A program made the position numbers and the translations under genes. From Verrucomicrobiales bacterium (GTDB taxonomy: Bacteria > Verrucomicrobiota > Verrucomicrobiia > Verrucomicrobiales > DEV007), in the NCBI GenBank assembly GCA_002726915.1, contig PBSY01000038.1:62001-126000 (forward strand): a stretch of DNA of 64,000 nt, read 5' to 3'. The notes below the pieces were generated by a model. The model was given only the letters and a program-made list of their open reading frames with translations, ran no database searches and was not told the origin of the DNA. Below are positions 9,428-19,158 of this stretch, in pieces (the stretch's first letter is position 1; each line of letters begins with the position of its first letter).

Positions 9428-10177
9428 ATGAAGCGTCTTAGCTTTCTTCTCGTTGCGCTTGTTTTCCTCATCTTCTTCTCTCCGGCTCAGGAAGCCAACG
9501 ACTTTGAAATTCCAGCTAAAAGCAGGCAATGCCTCGTCGGCATCGCCTCGGGCTGGAACTCCTCCTATGTTACCCTGACGCTCTACGAGCGCGGTGTCGG
9601 TGGTAGCTGGAAGCAGAAAGGAGGCTCCTGGAAGGGCCGACTCGGTCGCAACGGCCTCGTCTGGGGGAAGGGCCTCCACCCGGTGCCTTCCGGTGCCCTA
9701 ACCAAGCGCGAAGGCGACGGGCAGGCCCCTGCTGGGGTTTTCTACACCGGTGGAGCCTGGGGATACGCGCCATCCATTAAAAAATCCCCCAACCTCAACT
9801 ACGTTCAGGTCACCCCCCGCGATCTTTGGTACGAGGACGTCAATTCTCCCTACTACAACCAATACCGCCGCATCGAACACGACCCGCGCACCACGGCCGA
9901 GAAAAAGGCTCAGATGAAACAAGGAGACTACGCACACTCACTCAAGCTCTTCATCGCCCACAACGCCTACCCCAACATCACCGCCGGTCACGGCTCTTCG
10001 ATCTTCTTTCACATCTGGCGAAATGGTGGCAATTCTCCTACCGCCGGCTGCACCACGATGCCCGAAGGCAACCTCAAGGCTCTCATCGCCGCCCTCGAAC
10101 CAACCGAGGTTCCTGTCTATGTGCTGCTGCCGCGGGCGGAATACAATCAGTATCGGGAAGCTTGGAAGCTGCCTTAG
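9428..10177 (+). CDS. L,D-transpeptidase (YkuD-fold) family protein
   Basis: An exported enzyme expected to form 3-3 cross-links in peptidoglycan or to attach proteins to it. From ATG 9428 it is 249 residues. Residues 1-20 are a signal peptide (MKRLSFLLVALVFLIFFSPA). The catalytic block FFHIWRNGGNSPTAGCTTM contains the His and the nucleophilic Cys of the YkuD-type HxxxNGGxSPTxGC arrangement. The alternative start at 9380 would place 16 basic and hydrophobic residues before the signal peptide and is less likely. It is the only gene here on the L,D-transpeptidase route. Confidence 0.85.
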   Translation: MKRLSFLLVALVFLIFFSPAQEANDFEIPAKSRQCLVGIASGWNSSYVTLTLYERGVGGSWKQKGGSWKGRLGRNGLVWGKGLHPVPSGALTKREGDGQAPAGVFYTGGAWGYAPSIKKSPNLNYVQVTPRDLWYEDVNSPYYNQYRRIEHDPRTTAEKKAQMKQGDYAHSLKLFIAHNAYPNITAGHGSSIFFHIWRNGGNSPTAGCTTMPEGNLKALIAALEPTEVPVYVLLPRAEYNQYREAWKLP

Positions 10178-10230
10178 GAGGGGCCACCAATGGTGAGCTC
10201 CCCAGCGCACCAACTACCACTCAGTTTTCT

Positions 10231-11931
10231 TCACCGCCCAAAACGAGCCCGGTCGGGAACCTGCATCAGGTAGCTATCCTGGATGCGATCTTCACGCTGC
10301 TCGAGAATACGAAGCACATCACGATAGGCATTGCGAGATGACCAGGCTTCGGCAGCGAACTGGAAGACAGGTTGATCATCCTCGATTGCCCCCGCAAACC
10401 GCTGTCTTTGTTGGTCGTCGATGAACGCGGAATACTTAGACAGGAACTCGTATCCACGGCGGGTGTAATAGCGCCAGCAGAGCTCATACTGGCCATCCCC
10501 ATAGAGAGGTGCGGCCTGCTCCAACGTTTCCTGCACAAATTCAATGGCGTCGACCGTGGAGATATCGCCTTCAGGAAGTTCCATCGGGTCATCAATGACC
10601 GCCTCGATCGCATTGATGAGCCCGTTGAAGGCTTCCGTATCTGTCTCATTAATGGCCACTTCGCTGATTCGACGATCCTCACCATCGCGAGTCAGGTAGA
10701 TCGGAGCCCCATGAATGGTGCGCAGCTTTTCGTATGCGATACTGTTCTCACTGACGTGTTTACCCGTGATGACATGACGGGCAAGGATACCAAACAAAGC
10801 TTCCCGGTTGAGTCCTGTGGGATCGTTGATCAGCTCCGCATACGGTGACTTTTCCCAAGCTTCATTGATTGGAGCGAAGATGGTGAATTCAGACGAGGAC
10901 GCGACGGGCAGATCAAGCCCGGTAGCTTCCAACAGTGATACCAGCGTGGTGAAACGCTCCTCCTCTCGCAACAGGTCGAGCAGACTTTTCTCCACCGGAG
11001 GGATCACAGAATCAATTACGTGGACAATGCCGTTGGCGCAGGGAAGGTCGGCTTCAATGACAGCCGCACCATCAATGGTGGGCCCGTCCGCGGTTGCCTT
11101 GAAATTAATCTGCTGGCCGAAAGCCGACCGAGGCACAACATCCGCAACGCCAAGGCTGCGATAGCCAGGCACTTTCCCCGCCGCGACGATTCCCTGCACA
11201 ATGTGATGCTTGATGATGTCTTCGAGGCGTTCATCGTTCTCCGGCTTGAAGAGCGATTCCACCAATTCGGGAGGCAGTTTTTCAAAGGCTTCGTCTGTCG
11301 GAGCAAAGGTCGTGTAGAGCCCGTGCATGTTCTGGAAGAGCTTGCCCTGGCGGCTGGCGGTGATCGCGCGGGTAAAGATGCTGAAGCGTCCGTCCTTTTG
11401 AAGCCGCTGAAACAGGTCATCGGTCGACGGTGTAAGAACCGTGTCGATCAGGTAAATCACACCATTGGAACAAGAAATCGCCTTTCCGGTGAAACTGGCC
11501 TCGCCGATCTTTCCCGCCGGATAGTCGATGGAAACAAACTGTCCGGTAAGCATTCGCAGTAGCGCGTATTTCTCGAGGGCGAAAGCCGGCTCGGAGCGCC
11601 CCAGCACGTGAAAGCGAAGCACCTCCTCCAGTCGGTCGTCATTGCGGGGATCCAGAAGCGTCGTCACCGCGCCCTCGGGGAGCTTTTCAAACGCGCCGTT
11701 CACCGGAGCGAAAACCGTAAAACGACTTCTCGTATTTTCCGAAAGATCCGAAATGATCTCACTCTTCTCAAGGACCTCGAGGAATTGGGACAACTCCGGC
11801 TGCTCACGAATGGTGCGACCGATCGTCTTCGCTTCAGCCGGATCAGCGGCATGAACTTCGACAGCAACGAGGGCAACCAACATCGTAGAAACGATGACCG
11901 ACAGGGAGATCCATGGATAAAGCGTCTTCAT
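10231..11931 (-). CDS. Exported protein with three fasciclin (FAS1) domains
   Basis: A 566-residue protein with an N-terminal signal peptide (cleavage near residue 28, VEVHA). Three FAS1 repeats follow, each marked by an FT(V/I)FAP or TTFAP box and a later RFHVLG / KHHIVQG / RHVITG box. The second ends with the typical CANGIVHVIDSVIPP. The last 110 residues are rich in Tyr, Arg and Glu and match no family I recognise. FAS1 domains mediate cell-surface adhesion or matrix binding. The gene faces the L,D-transpeptidase gene across 53 bp and diverges from alaS. Confidence 0.92.
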   Translation of the reverse strand: MKTLYPWISLSVIVSTMLVALVAVEVHAADPAEAKTIGRTIREQPELSQFLEVLEKSEIISDLSENTRSRFTVFAPVNGAFEKLPEGAVTTLLDPRNDDRLEEVLRFHVLGRSEPAFALEKYALLRMLTGQFVSIDYPAGKIGEASFTGKAISCSNGVIYLIDTVLTPSTDDLFQRLQKDGRFSIFTRAITASRQGKLFQNMHGLYTTFAPTDEAFEKLPPELVESLFKPENDERLEDIIKHHIVQGIVAAGKVPGYRSLGVADVVPRSAFGQQINFKATADGPTIDGAAVIEADLPCANGIVHVIDSVIPPVEKSLLDLLREEERFTTLVSLLEATGLDLPVASSSEFTIFAPINEAWEKSPYAELINDPTGLNREALFGILARHVITGKHVSENSIAYEKLRTIHGAPIYLTRDGEDRRISEVAINETDTEAFNGLINAIEAVIDDPMELPEGDISTVDAIEFVQETLEQAAPLYGDGQYELCWRYYTRRGYEFLSKYSAFIDDQQRQRFAGAIEDDQPVFQFAAEAWSSRNAYRDVLRILEQREDRIQDSYLMQVPDRARFGR

Positions 11932-12073
11932 ATGTCGCTAACAACTTCGTGGAAATTCCGGAACTGGATTTAGAAAAATGAAAAACCTTTCCTCGCTACC
12001 GGCCCATTTTCACAGTCTCAGCCCCCCCAGGTCGACTTGCGTCCGCGAAATCGCGGAGTAAGCTCCCCGCGCT

Positions 12074-14896
12074 ATGACCTCACGTGAAATACGGCAGTCC
12101 TTTCTCGATTTTTTCGCTGAAAAGCAGCACACCATAGTGCCCTCTGCCAGCCTGATGCCAACTTCCCCGAACCTGTTGTTCACCAACGCGGGGATGAATC
12201 AGTTTATCCCGTATTTCCTAGGAACCGATGCCTCCCCCTTCGATCCGCCACGTGCCGCCGATACGCAGAAGTGCATTCGCGCCGGAGGCAAACACAACGA
12301 CCTCGAGGATGTGGGCTACGACACCTACCACCACACGCTCTTCGAGATGCTGGGCAACTGGAGCTTTGGCGACTACTTCAAGAAAGAGGCCATCGAGTGG
12401 GCCTGGGAATTGATCAACAAGCGCTGGGGCATTCCTGCCAACCGACTCTACGCGACCGTCTACGCTCCAGCCGAGGGCGACCCGGCCGAATTCGACCAGG
12501 AAGCTTACGACTTCTGGGCGGCTATCTTCGAAGCCGAAGGCCTCGATCCAAAGATCCACATCGTCAACGGCAACAAGAAGGACAACTTCTGGATGATGGG
12601 CGAAACCGGCCCCTGCGGTCCCTGTTCAGAGCTGCACATCGACCTCACGTCTGAGGGCGACACCAAGGGCAGACTCGTCAACGCTGACGACTCCCGCTGC
12701 ATCGAAATCTGGAACCTCGTGTTCATCCAGTTCAACGCGAACGAAGACGGCACCTTCCGTCCGCTCCCAGCCTGTCACGTCGATACCGGCATGGGCTTTG
12801 AACGCGTCGCTTCCATTATCCAGTGCACCAAGGGTCTCACCGACTTCTCGACGCTCGCCTCCAACTACGACACCGACGTCTTCTCTCCTATCTTTGATAA
12901 GCTCTCCGAGTTGACCGGGAAGAAATACACCTCCACCGTCCCCAAAGGCGGTGCCCGCGCCGGCCTTAGCGAGCAGGAGCAAATCGACATCGCTTTTCGC
13001 GTCATCGGCGATCATATCCGCACGACCAGCTTCGCCATCGCCGACGGTATTGAGCCTGGCAACGGCGGCCGCAACTATGTGATCCGCAATATCCTCCGCC
13101 GCGCCGTCCGTTTCGGACGTGTCCTCGGTTTCGATGCCGAGAATCCCTTCCTCCACCAGCTCGTTCCTGTGTTGGTTCAGGAAATGGGCGACGTCTTTCC
13201 CGAGCTCGCCAGCCGGCAGGAGAAAATTGAAGCCATTCTCAAGGCCGAAGAAGAGCAATTCAACCGCACCCTCGACCGCGGCTTGAAGCTTTTCGAAGAT
13301 GCGGCTGCCAAGGTCGAAGCCGGCAACAACTTCCCCGCCGACACCGTCGTTAAGCTCTGGGAAACTTACGGCTTTCCTACGGACCTCACTCAGCTGCTGC
13401 TCGATGAACGTTCCCTGAGCGCTGATCAAGAGGAAGTTGAGCGACTTGTCGAAGCCCACAAGAATACGGGTTCCGTGGGTCAAAAGAACCAGGTCGTCGA
13501 AGCGGTCTCCATCGAAACTGATGTGGTCACCGAATACGTCGGATTTGATCTAGACGAGACCGACGCCAGAATTGTCGAGATTATCGAAAACGACAACGGC
13601 GTTTTCGCGATCGTTGACAAGAGCCCCTTCTACATAGAGAAAGGCGGCCAGGTTGGCGATACTGGCACCCTCGTTGACAACGGTAGCGAAATCGAGGTGC
13701 TGTCCGTCCTTGGCGTCGGCGAAGCCACAGTGCTGCAACTTGCCGAAAAGCCCAATACCGATGCGGTTTACCTCAAGGTCGATGCTGACCGTCGCCGCGA
13801 GATTGAAAAGCATCACACCGCGACCCACCTTTTCCACTGGGCCCTTCACCAGATTGTCAGTCCTGACGCGACCCAGCAGGGTTCGCTCGTGGCCGCCGGC
13901 CGTTTGCGCTTTGACTTCAACTCCAAGGCGCTCGACGCCGACCAGATCAACCGGATTGAGGCCGAAGTGAACAGCTGCATCGCATCCGACGACCCCGTCA
14001 GTATTTCCGAAGTGCCTCACGGTGAGATCAAAAACCACCCCGATATCATGCAGTTCTTCGGCGACAAATACGGCGACCTCGTCCGTGTCGTTCAGATCGG
14101 CGGGAAAGACGGAGCATTCGACGGCTATTCGATGGAGCTCTGCGGGGGCACCCACGTTCCATCAACCAAGTCGATCGGATACTTCAAGGTGAAGAGCGAA
14201 GGAGCTGTCGCCGCCGGTATTCGCCGAATTGAAGCGGTCTGTGGCTCAGCGGCATGCGAACTTATTTCAAGTCAAAGAGCAGCTATTGCCTCCGAGTTGG
14301 AGGAGCTCACCGCAAAACTCACTTCAGCCAATGAAAAGCTGGCAGCTCTCGAACAGGTTACGCTTAGCGTTGAGTCTGATAACGACTTCGTTAACAGGAT
14401 CAACAAAGCCCTCGAAGCCGGCGATCCCGCTAACGCTAACACACTGCTAAAGAACTTAAGGGAACACCGCGACGCGACGAAGGCTACCGCGATCGAGGCT
14501 GAAAAGAACGTCAAGAAAGCTTCCGCCGGAGCCGCCGCTCAAATCGCAGCCCAGTGGTATGATGACACCCTCGCCAACTACGACGGCCGAACCTACGCTG
14601 GTCTGCTTCCAGGCGACAACCCGGCCCTACTTCAGGAGGCTATGAATGTTATTAAAGCGCGCCAGTTTAGCGGCGTAGTCGCTCTTGGTGTCGCGTCTGG
14701 CGACACGCTTCACTTTGGTTCAGTAGTCTCAGCTGACTGCACCGACAAGGTCAAAGCCGGCGACGTCGTTCGCGAGTCTCTCGCGGTCGCGGGCGGCAAA
14801 GGTGGCGGCAAACCTGAGATGGCCCGCGGCGCTGCTCCCAACGCAACCGATCAAGCCAAAGCTGTGATAGCTAAAGCTCAGGAACTAATCAGCTAA
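12074..14896 (+). CDS. alaS: Alanine-tRNA ligase
   Basis: Charges tRNA-Ala. The 940-residue protein has the full bacterial architecture. The class II catalytic core shows FTNAGMNQF and ETGPCGPCSELH. The tRNA-recognition region shows RNYVIRNILRRAVRFGR. The editing domain carries zinc ligands HHTATHLFHWAL and CGGTHV, and the C-terminal part is a coiled coil plus a glycine-rich C-Ala domain (VAGGKGGGKPEMARG). A short hairpin (CCGCG arms at 12043-12056) lies 17 bp before the ATG. The gene converges with the suf operon. Confidence 0.98.
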   Translation: MTSREIRQSFLDFFAEKQHTIVPSASLMPTSPNLLFTNAGMNQFIPYFLGTDASPFDPPRAADTQKCIRAGGKHNDLEDVGYDTYHHTLFEMLGNWSFGDYFKKEAIEWAWELINKRWGIPANRLYATVYAPAEGDPAEFDQEAYDFWAAIFEAEGLDPKIHIVNGNKKDNFWMMGETGPCGPCSELHIDLTSEGDTKGRLVNADDSRCIEIWNLVFIQFNANEDGTFRPLPACHVDTGMGFERVASIIQCTKGLTDFSTLASNYDTDVFSPIFDKLSELTGKKYTSTVPKGGARAGLSEQEQIDIAFRVIGDHIRTTSFAIADGIEPGNGGRNYVIRNILRRAVRFGRVLGFDAENPFLHQLVPVLVQEMGDVFPELASRQEKIEAILKAEEEQFNRTLDRGLKLFEDAAAKVEAGNNFPADTVVKLWETYGFPTDLTQLLLDERSLSADQEEVERLVEAHKNTGSVGQKNQVVEAVSIETDVVTEYVGFDLDETDARIVEIIENDNGVFAIVDKSPFYIEKGGQVGDTGTLVDNGSEIEVLSVLGVGEATVLQLAEKPNTDAVYLKVDADRRREIEKHHTATHLFHWALHQIVSPDATQQGSLVAAGRLRFDFNSKALDADQINRIEAEVNSCIASDDPVSISEVPHGEIKNHPDIMQFFGDKYGDLVRVVQIGGKDGAFDGYSMELCGGTHVPSTKSIGYFKVKSEGAVAAGIRRIEAVCGSAACELISSQRAAIASELEELTAKLTSANEKLAALEQVTLSVESDNDFVNRINKALEAGDPANANTLLKNLREHRDATKATAIEAEKNVKKASAGAAAQIAAQWYDDTLANYDGRTYAGLLPGDNPALLQEAMNVIKARQFSGVVALGVASGDTLHFGSVVSADCTDKVKAGDVVRESLAVAGGKGGGKPEMARGAAPNATDQAKAVIAKAQELIS

Positions 14897-14917
14897 ACAA
14901 TCCAAACTCTTAGGCAC

Positions 14918-14943
14918 AAAAAAAGGCCCCGAACGTCGGGACC
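14918..14943 (-). terminator. Intrinsic terminator of the suf operon
   Basis: On the minus strand an 8-bp stem (GGTCCCGA/TCGGGGCC, one T-G wobble, CGT loop) is followed directly by seven T residues (14924-14918). On the plus strand the wobble becomes a C-A mismatch and the tract after the stem is shorter, so it should stop leftward sufD transcription better than rightward alaS transcription. Confidence 0.8.
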
Positions 14944-14984
14944 CTTTGCTGTTTCGGTTAGTAACCAAATTTCGGGAGCCGGCA

Positions 14985-16328
14985 CTACGACAGGCTCTTG
15001 AACTTGCGCGCAACCCGATCAAACAGATAGTTCTGAACCGATTCACTCTTGAGTCGGGTGATCGATTCGTTGAGGAACCCAAGACTAATGATCTGTCGCG
15101 CCTGCTCAGCAGGAATGCCTCGGGCTTGCAAGTAGAAGATCTCTTCATCACTGATCTGTCCGGAAGTCGATCCGTGAGAGCATTTTACCTGATCGGCATC
15201 GATTTCAAGGCCAGGCATCGCGTTGGCTTCTGCCTGATCACTGCCGAGCAGATTCCGGCAGGTCTGGTATGAGTCCGTGTGGTGAGAACCAGCCTGGACC
15301 TCTATGAGACCGGCAAAAATTGTTCGAGCCTGATCGTAAAGCGCATTCTTAAAAAGCAGATCACTGGTCGTATGCTGCGCCTCATGCGACTGCAGGGTCC
15401 GCTGATCATATTCCTGAATCCCGTTAGCTAGATTCGCGCTGAAGACTTGGCAATCCGAACCCTCTTCCATCATACGTGCGATCGCTTCCTGACGAACCCA
15501 CGCAGCTCCGAGATTTACAAATGCTGCCTTTATGTTGGCATCGCGCCCAACTCGCGAACTGTTAAGTTGGATGTGCTTGGGTCCGTGATCACTCTCATCC
15601 TGAAGCGCAACATATTGCAGGTTAGCGCCGTTATTCGCTATCAGATCAGTGTTCGCGAAGAAGAATGTCTGCTCGTCATCAGCAGCTGTCTCAAAGGTCT
15701 CGAGGACAGACACTTCCGCCTGATCCTCTGCAACAACTAACATGTGAGGGAAAACACAATTAAAGTCACCGGAGGCAAAGTGATGCGTAAGGATGGGCGA
15801 ATTACAGGTGCTACCCTGTGGAAAGTAAATGAATAGACCGCTCAAAGTGGCTGCTGCATGCAAAGCCGCAAACTTGGCACCACCAAGGGAGCCTTCCTCT
15901 TTCATAAAATGATTCCTTACCAAATCACCGCACTCCACCAATGCTTCATTTAGGGGAAGGCAAATAACACCGGCGGGCAATTCATTTATTTCCGAGTGAA
16001 CGAGACGGTTGTTGACGAACACAAAGTGAGCCGCAAAGTCCTCAGCTCGTTCGGCCTTAGCGCGCTGCACTAAGGCTTCAGCGTTCTCAGCAGGCCGAGC
16101 TGCTTGAAGCTCAGAAAAACGAACTTTTTTTAGGTCAGAGAAACGCCAATTCTGGTCAGTGCGAGCCGGCTCCGGCAGGGTAAGGAACGTCTGCCACGAT
16201 GTCTCTTGTAGCTTGAGATACCAGTCAGGAAGCTCCAGTCCAAGATCAAATACAGGCGGGGCGGCAAACCAGGAAACTGGGCTTTCTTCTGCCATCGAGC
16301 TAGTAGTAGGCGTGAGTGTCGTAGCCAT
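14985..16328 (-). CDS. sufD: Fe-S cluster assembly protein SufD
   Basis: A subunit of the SufBCD scaffold, on which Fe-S clusters are built. The 447-residue protein has the variable N-terminal helical part and the C-terminal beta-helix core (DANIKAAFVNLGAAWVRQEA). It ends with the conserved CSHGSTSGQISDEEIFYLQARG and GFLNE segments near residues 385-430. The ATG at 16328 is preferred to a TTG one codon upstream. It is the last gene of the operon, 28 bp after sufB, and is followed by a terminator, so no cysteine desulfurase gene follows. Confidence 0.94.
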   Translation of the reverse strand: MATTLTPTTSSMAEESPVSWFAAPPVFDLGLELPDWYLKLQETSWQTFLTLPEPARTDQNWRFSDLKKVRFSELQAARPAENAEALVQRAKAERAEDFAAHFVFVNNRLVHSEINELPAGVICLPLNEALVECGDLVRNHFMKEEGSLGGAKFAALHAAATLSGLFIYFPQGSTCNSPILTHHFASGDFNCVFPHMLVVAEDQAEVSVLETFETAADDEQTFFFANTDLIANNGANLQYVALQDESDHGPKHIQLNSSRVGRDANIKAAFVNLGAAWVRQEAIARMMEEGSDCQVFSANLANGIQEYDQRTLQSHEAQHTTSDLLFKNALYDQARTIFAGLIEVQAGSHHTDSYQTCRNLLGSDQAEANAMPGLEIDADQVKCSHGSTSGQISDEEIFYLQARGIPAEQARQIISLGFLNESITRLKSESVQNYLFDRVARKFKSLS

Positions 16329-16356
16329 CAAATATCGTTTTGCTAGGGCAAAGGCC

Positions 16357-17772
16357 TCAACCTACACTGCCCTCCATTTCCATGTCGATGAGGCGCTTTA
16401 ACTCGACGCTATATTCCATAGGGAACTCGCGAACGAGGTCATTCACAAATCCGTTCACACTGAGACTCATCGCTTCACCTTCCGAGAGGCCGCGCTGCTG
16501 CATGTAGAAAATTTGATCCTCACTAACCTGACTGACACTCGCTTCGTGTTGGGTGGCGTGCTGGTTGCCACGGACAGTGATTGCTGGATAAGTGTCCGTG
16601 CGGCTGTTCGAATTGATCAGCAGCGCGTCACATTCCGTGTTGTTTTTGCATCCCTTGAGATGCTTGGGAATGTGCACTTGGCCGCGGTATGTGGAACGGC
16701 CTTCGCCGACGGAGATCGACTTGGAGACCACATTGGAGGTTGTTTCGTCCGCCGCATGAATCATTTTCGCGCCTGTATCTTGATGCTGTCCATCATTCGC
16801 CAAGGCGATAGAAATGACCTCCCCACGAGCTTTGCGACCCTTCATGATCACTCCTGGATACTTCATCGTGAGGCGCGAACCGATATTACAGTCGATCCAC
16901 CGGATCTCGGCATTCTCATGCGCCATGCCACGCTTCGTCACCAGATTAAAGACGTTGTTCGACCAATTCTGAACTGTGATATATTGGATCTTAGCATCTT
17001 TCATTGCAACCAACTCAACAACCGCACTATGCAGAGTTGCGGTCTCAAATTTAGGGGCGGTGCATCCCTCCATGTAGGTCACTTCAGCGCCTTCATCGAC
17101 AATGATGAGCGTTCGCTCAAACTGACCAAAATTTTCTGCATTAATCCGAAAGTAGGCTTGCAATGGATGGGCCACTTTGACGCCCGGGGGCACGTAGATG
17201 AAACTGCCGCCGGAAAAGACGGCGCTGTTCAATGCGGAAAACTTATTGTCGCCCGTCGGAATCACCTTCCCGAACCACTTCTTGAAAAGTTCAGGGTGCT
17301 CACGGAGACCTTCCGTGGAGTTGACGAAGATGACACCTTCCTTCTCAAGACTCTCCTTGACGTTGGAGTATGCTGCCTCTGAATCGAACTGTGCCTCCAC
17401 ACCAGCGAGGAACTTACGTTCCTTTTCAGGAATACCAAGCCGCTCAAACGTCTCTTTCACGTCATCTGGAACTTCATCCCAGCTGCGGGTCGGCTTTTGA
17501 CCCTTCGAGAGATAATATCGAATGTTATCGAAAACGATATTTTCAAGATCCTTACTCGCCCAGTGAGTAGGCATCGGCTTCTTGTTAAAAATTTTCAGAG
17601 CCTTATGACGAAACTCGCGAATCCAGTCAGCCTCCTTTTTAATATCGGAAATATAATCAATGGTATCGGGCGTCAAGCCATACCCCGCATCGTATTCGTA
17701 GTCTTCGGGGTAGGTAAAGTTCCCGGCTTCGTTGTCGATATTAACCGCTTCGAGTGTTGCGCTATCAGCCAT
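16357..17772 (-). CDS. sufB: Fe-S cluster assembly protein SufB
   Basis: The main scaffold subunit of SufBCD, which receives sulfur and iron and holds the nascent cluster. The 471-residue protein matches SufB from end to end: an N-terminal helical region ([19 protein letters not shown]), then [29 protein letters not shown], and the core [18 protein letters not shown]. The C-terminal [16 protein letters not shown] and [20 protein letters not shown] complete it. The order after the regulator is sufC, sufB, sufD. Confidence 0.97.
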   Translation of the reverse strand: MADSATLEAVNIDNEAGNFTYPEDYEYDAGYGLTPDTIDYISDIKKEADWIREFRHKALKIFNKKPMPTHWASKDLENIVFDNIRYYLSKGQKPTRSWDEVPDDVKETFERLGIPEKERKFLAGVEAQFDSEAAYSNVKESLEKEGVIFVNSTEGLREHPELFKKWFGKVIPTGDNKFSALNSAVFSGGSFIYVPPGVKVAHPLQAYFRINAENFGQFERTLIIVDEGAEVTYMEGCTAPKFETATLHSAVVELVAMKDAKIQYITVQNWSNNVFNLVTKRGMAHENAEIRWIDCNIGSRLTMKYPGVIMKGRKARGEVISIALANDGQHQDTGAKMIHAADETTSNVVSKSISVGEGRSTYRGQVHIPKHLKGCKNNTECDALLINSNSRTDTYPAITVRGNQHATQHEASVSQVSEDQIFYMQQRGLSEGEAMSLSVNGFVNDLVREFPMEYSVELKRLIDMEMEGSVG

Positions 17773-17813
17773 GATCCGTTCTTTCCTTTAAGGGTTTCCC
17801 ATTCAAATTTGAT

Positions 17814-18572
17814 TTACACAGCAACCAGCTCATTGGTGAGCCAGTCATACCCTTTTTCCTCGAGCTCATGGGCGAGCTCTTTACCGCCGGTCTTAATGAT
17901 TTTGCCGTCAAAAAGCACGTGGACCACATCTGGAACAATATAGTCAAGAAGACGCTGATAGTGGGTGATGACTAGGAAGCCTCGCTCAGGACAACGCATG
18001 CGATTGACTCCTTCGGCAACGATCTTCAGTGCGTCGATATCGAGACCCGAATCCGTTTCGTCAAGGATGGCATAGCTTGGTTCGAGCATCATCATCTGAA
18101 GAATTTCGTTTCTCTTCTTCTCGCCTCCTGAGAATCCATCATTCACGGCGCGGCCTGTGAACTTCCGATCCATACTCAGCGCATCCATCTTCGCGTACAT
18201 TTCCTTGTAGAAGCCTACTGCATCAATCTCTTCGCCCTTAGGGAGACGGGCCTGAAGGGCCGCACGAAGAAAGTTGGCGTTGCTCACTCCTGGGATCTCA
18301 TGGGGATACTGAAAGGCGAGAAAAAGCCCTTCACGAGAACGCTCATCGATTTCAAGGTCCATCAAGTCGATGCCGTCCATCATGACCTGACCGTCAGTCA
18401 CCTCATAGTCCTCATGGCCTGCCAAAACCTTGGAGAGAGTAGATTTACCAGAACCGTTCGGCCCCATGATCGCGTGAACTTCGCCTTTGGGAACCTCCAG
18501 ATCGAGTCCTTTGAGTATTTCGTTTCCGTCAACGGAAGCGTGGAGATTCTGTATATTGAGTGTTTGGCTCAT
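17814..18572 (-). CDS. sufC: Fe-S cluster assembly ATPase SufC
   Basis: The ABC-type ATPase that drives conformational change in SufBCD. The 252-residue protein has Walker [12 protein letters not shown] (about residues 38-48), the signature [14 protein letters not shown] typical of SufC, Walker [13 protein letters not shown], and a switch His in VITHYQRLL. It lies 9 bp downstream of the Fur-family gene and 41 bp upstream of sufB. Confidence 0.97.
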   Translation of the reverse strand: MSQTLNIQNLHASVDGNEILKGLDLEVPKGEVHAIMGPNGSGKSTLSKVLAGHEDYEVTDGQVMMDGIDLMDLEIDERSREGLFLAFQYPHEIPGVSNANFLRAALQARLPKGEEIDAVGFYKEMYAKMDALSMDRKFTGRAVNDGFSGGEKKRNEILQMMMLEPSYAILDETDSGLDIDALKIVAEGVNRMRCPERGFLVITHYQRLLDYIVPDVVHVLFDGKIIKTGGKELAHELEEKGYDWLTNELVAV

Positions 18573-18581
18573 GTCTGAAAA

Positions 18582-19025
18582 TCAATCGTTACAGTCGTCT
18601 GCTTCGCGACAAGTAGGGCAGATTCCGCGCATGGCGACGTTCATCTGCTCAATCCGCGAGCCATCAGGAAGATTCCAAGGCTCGGCGGCATTGGCGTGCT
18701 TATGAAGGTCTACATCAAAAACGGAATCACACTTGTCACAAAAGAAGTGCGCATGCGGGTGCAAATTCGGGCAAAATCGCGAAGCTTCGCGATCGATATT
18801 AACTTGAGTGATGATTTCCGCATCGGTGAGCGTCTCTAAGACGTTATACACTGTCGCCAGCGAAATAGACGGCATGCGCTTTTTGGCAAGTTCGTAAACC
18901 GCTGAAGCTGTCGGGTGAGTAGGGGAAAGTTCCTTCACCACGTCGAACACGAGACGACGCTGTTTGGTCATCCGCTGGCCGCCGAGCATTTGAGCCATAG
19001 TTGTTTCTGTCAGCTGTTGTTCCAT
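18582..19025 (-). CDS. Fur-family (PerR-like) metalloregulator
   Basis: A 147-residue DNA-binding repressor of the Fur/PerR family. The winged-helix part includes RRLVFDVVKELSPTHPTASA and SLATVYNVLETL. The metal and zinc part has HPHAHFFCDKC and a C-terminal CPTC, giving a structural Zn(Cys)4 site. PerR-like features are the HPTA histidine and the H-x-H pair in place of Fur's HHHDH cluster; the PerR Asp85 position appears to be Arg, so peroxide sensing is uncertain. I chose the ATG at 19025; an in-frame ATG at 19076 would add 17 residues and overlap the operator-like palindrome. As first gene of the suf operon it probably controls it and itself. Confidence 0.88.
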   Translation of the reverse strand: MEQQLTETTMAQMLGGQRMTKQRRLVFDVVKELSPTHPTASAVYELAKKRMPSISLATVYNVLETLTDAEIITQVNIDREASRFCPNLHPHAHFFCDKCDSVFDVDLHKHANAAEPWNLPDGSRIEQMNVAMRGICPTCREADDCND

Positions 19026-19073
19026 CGTTCTATCGATTATTACGCCCACAAGTAGCTCACAGGTTATTGAGAT

Positions 19074-19088
19074 CAAGAATTATTCTAA
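19074..19088. promoter_or_regulatory. Fur/PerR-box-like palindrome upstream of the suf operon
   Basis: CAAGAATTATTCTAA has a perfect 5-1-5 core (AGAAT-T-ATTCT) and matches 5 of 7 positions when read as a 7-1-7 Fur/PerR box. It lies about 50 bp upstream of the chosen regulator start and about 70 bp from the divergent DUF4159 gene. Autoregulation by the Fur-family protein is an inference. Confidence 0.4.
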
Positions 19089-19158
19089 AAAAGGGCTGAA
19101 ACGTATTTGCGGAGTGCTTTTCGTTGCCCAGAACCCTTTAAGAACGTAGAAAGCGAGC

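Noticed and set aside
12043-12056. Short hairpin (CCGCG arms) before alaS
   Set aside because: Only five base pairs and no T-box or specifier features; not strong enough to list as a regulator.
12626-13483. Leftward frame of 285 codons inside alaS
   Set aside because: It lies fully antisense to the well-matched alaS gene. Its composition is that of a shadow frame of a GC-rich third-position gene, and it resembles no family.
16513-17382. Rightward frame of 289 codons opposite sufB
   Set aside because: Antisense to a complete sufB match; no family resemblance and no own promoter or ribosome-binding site.
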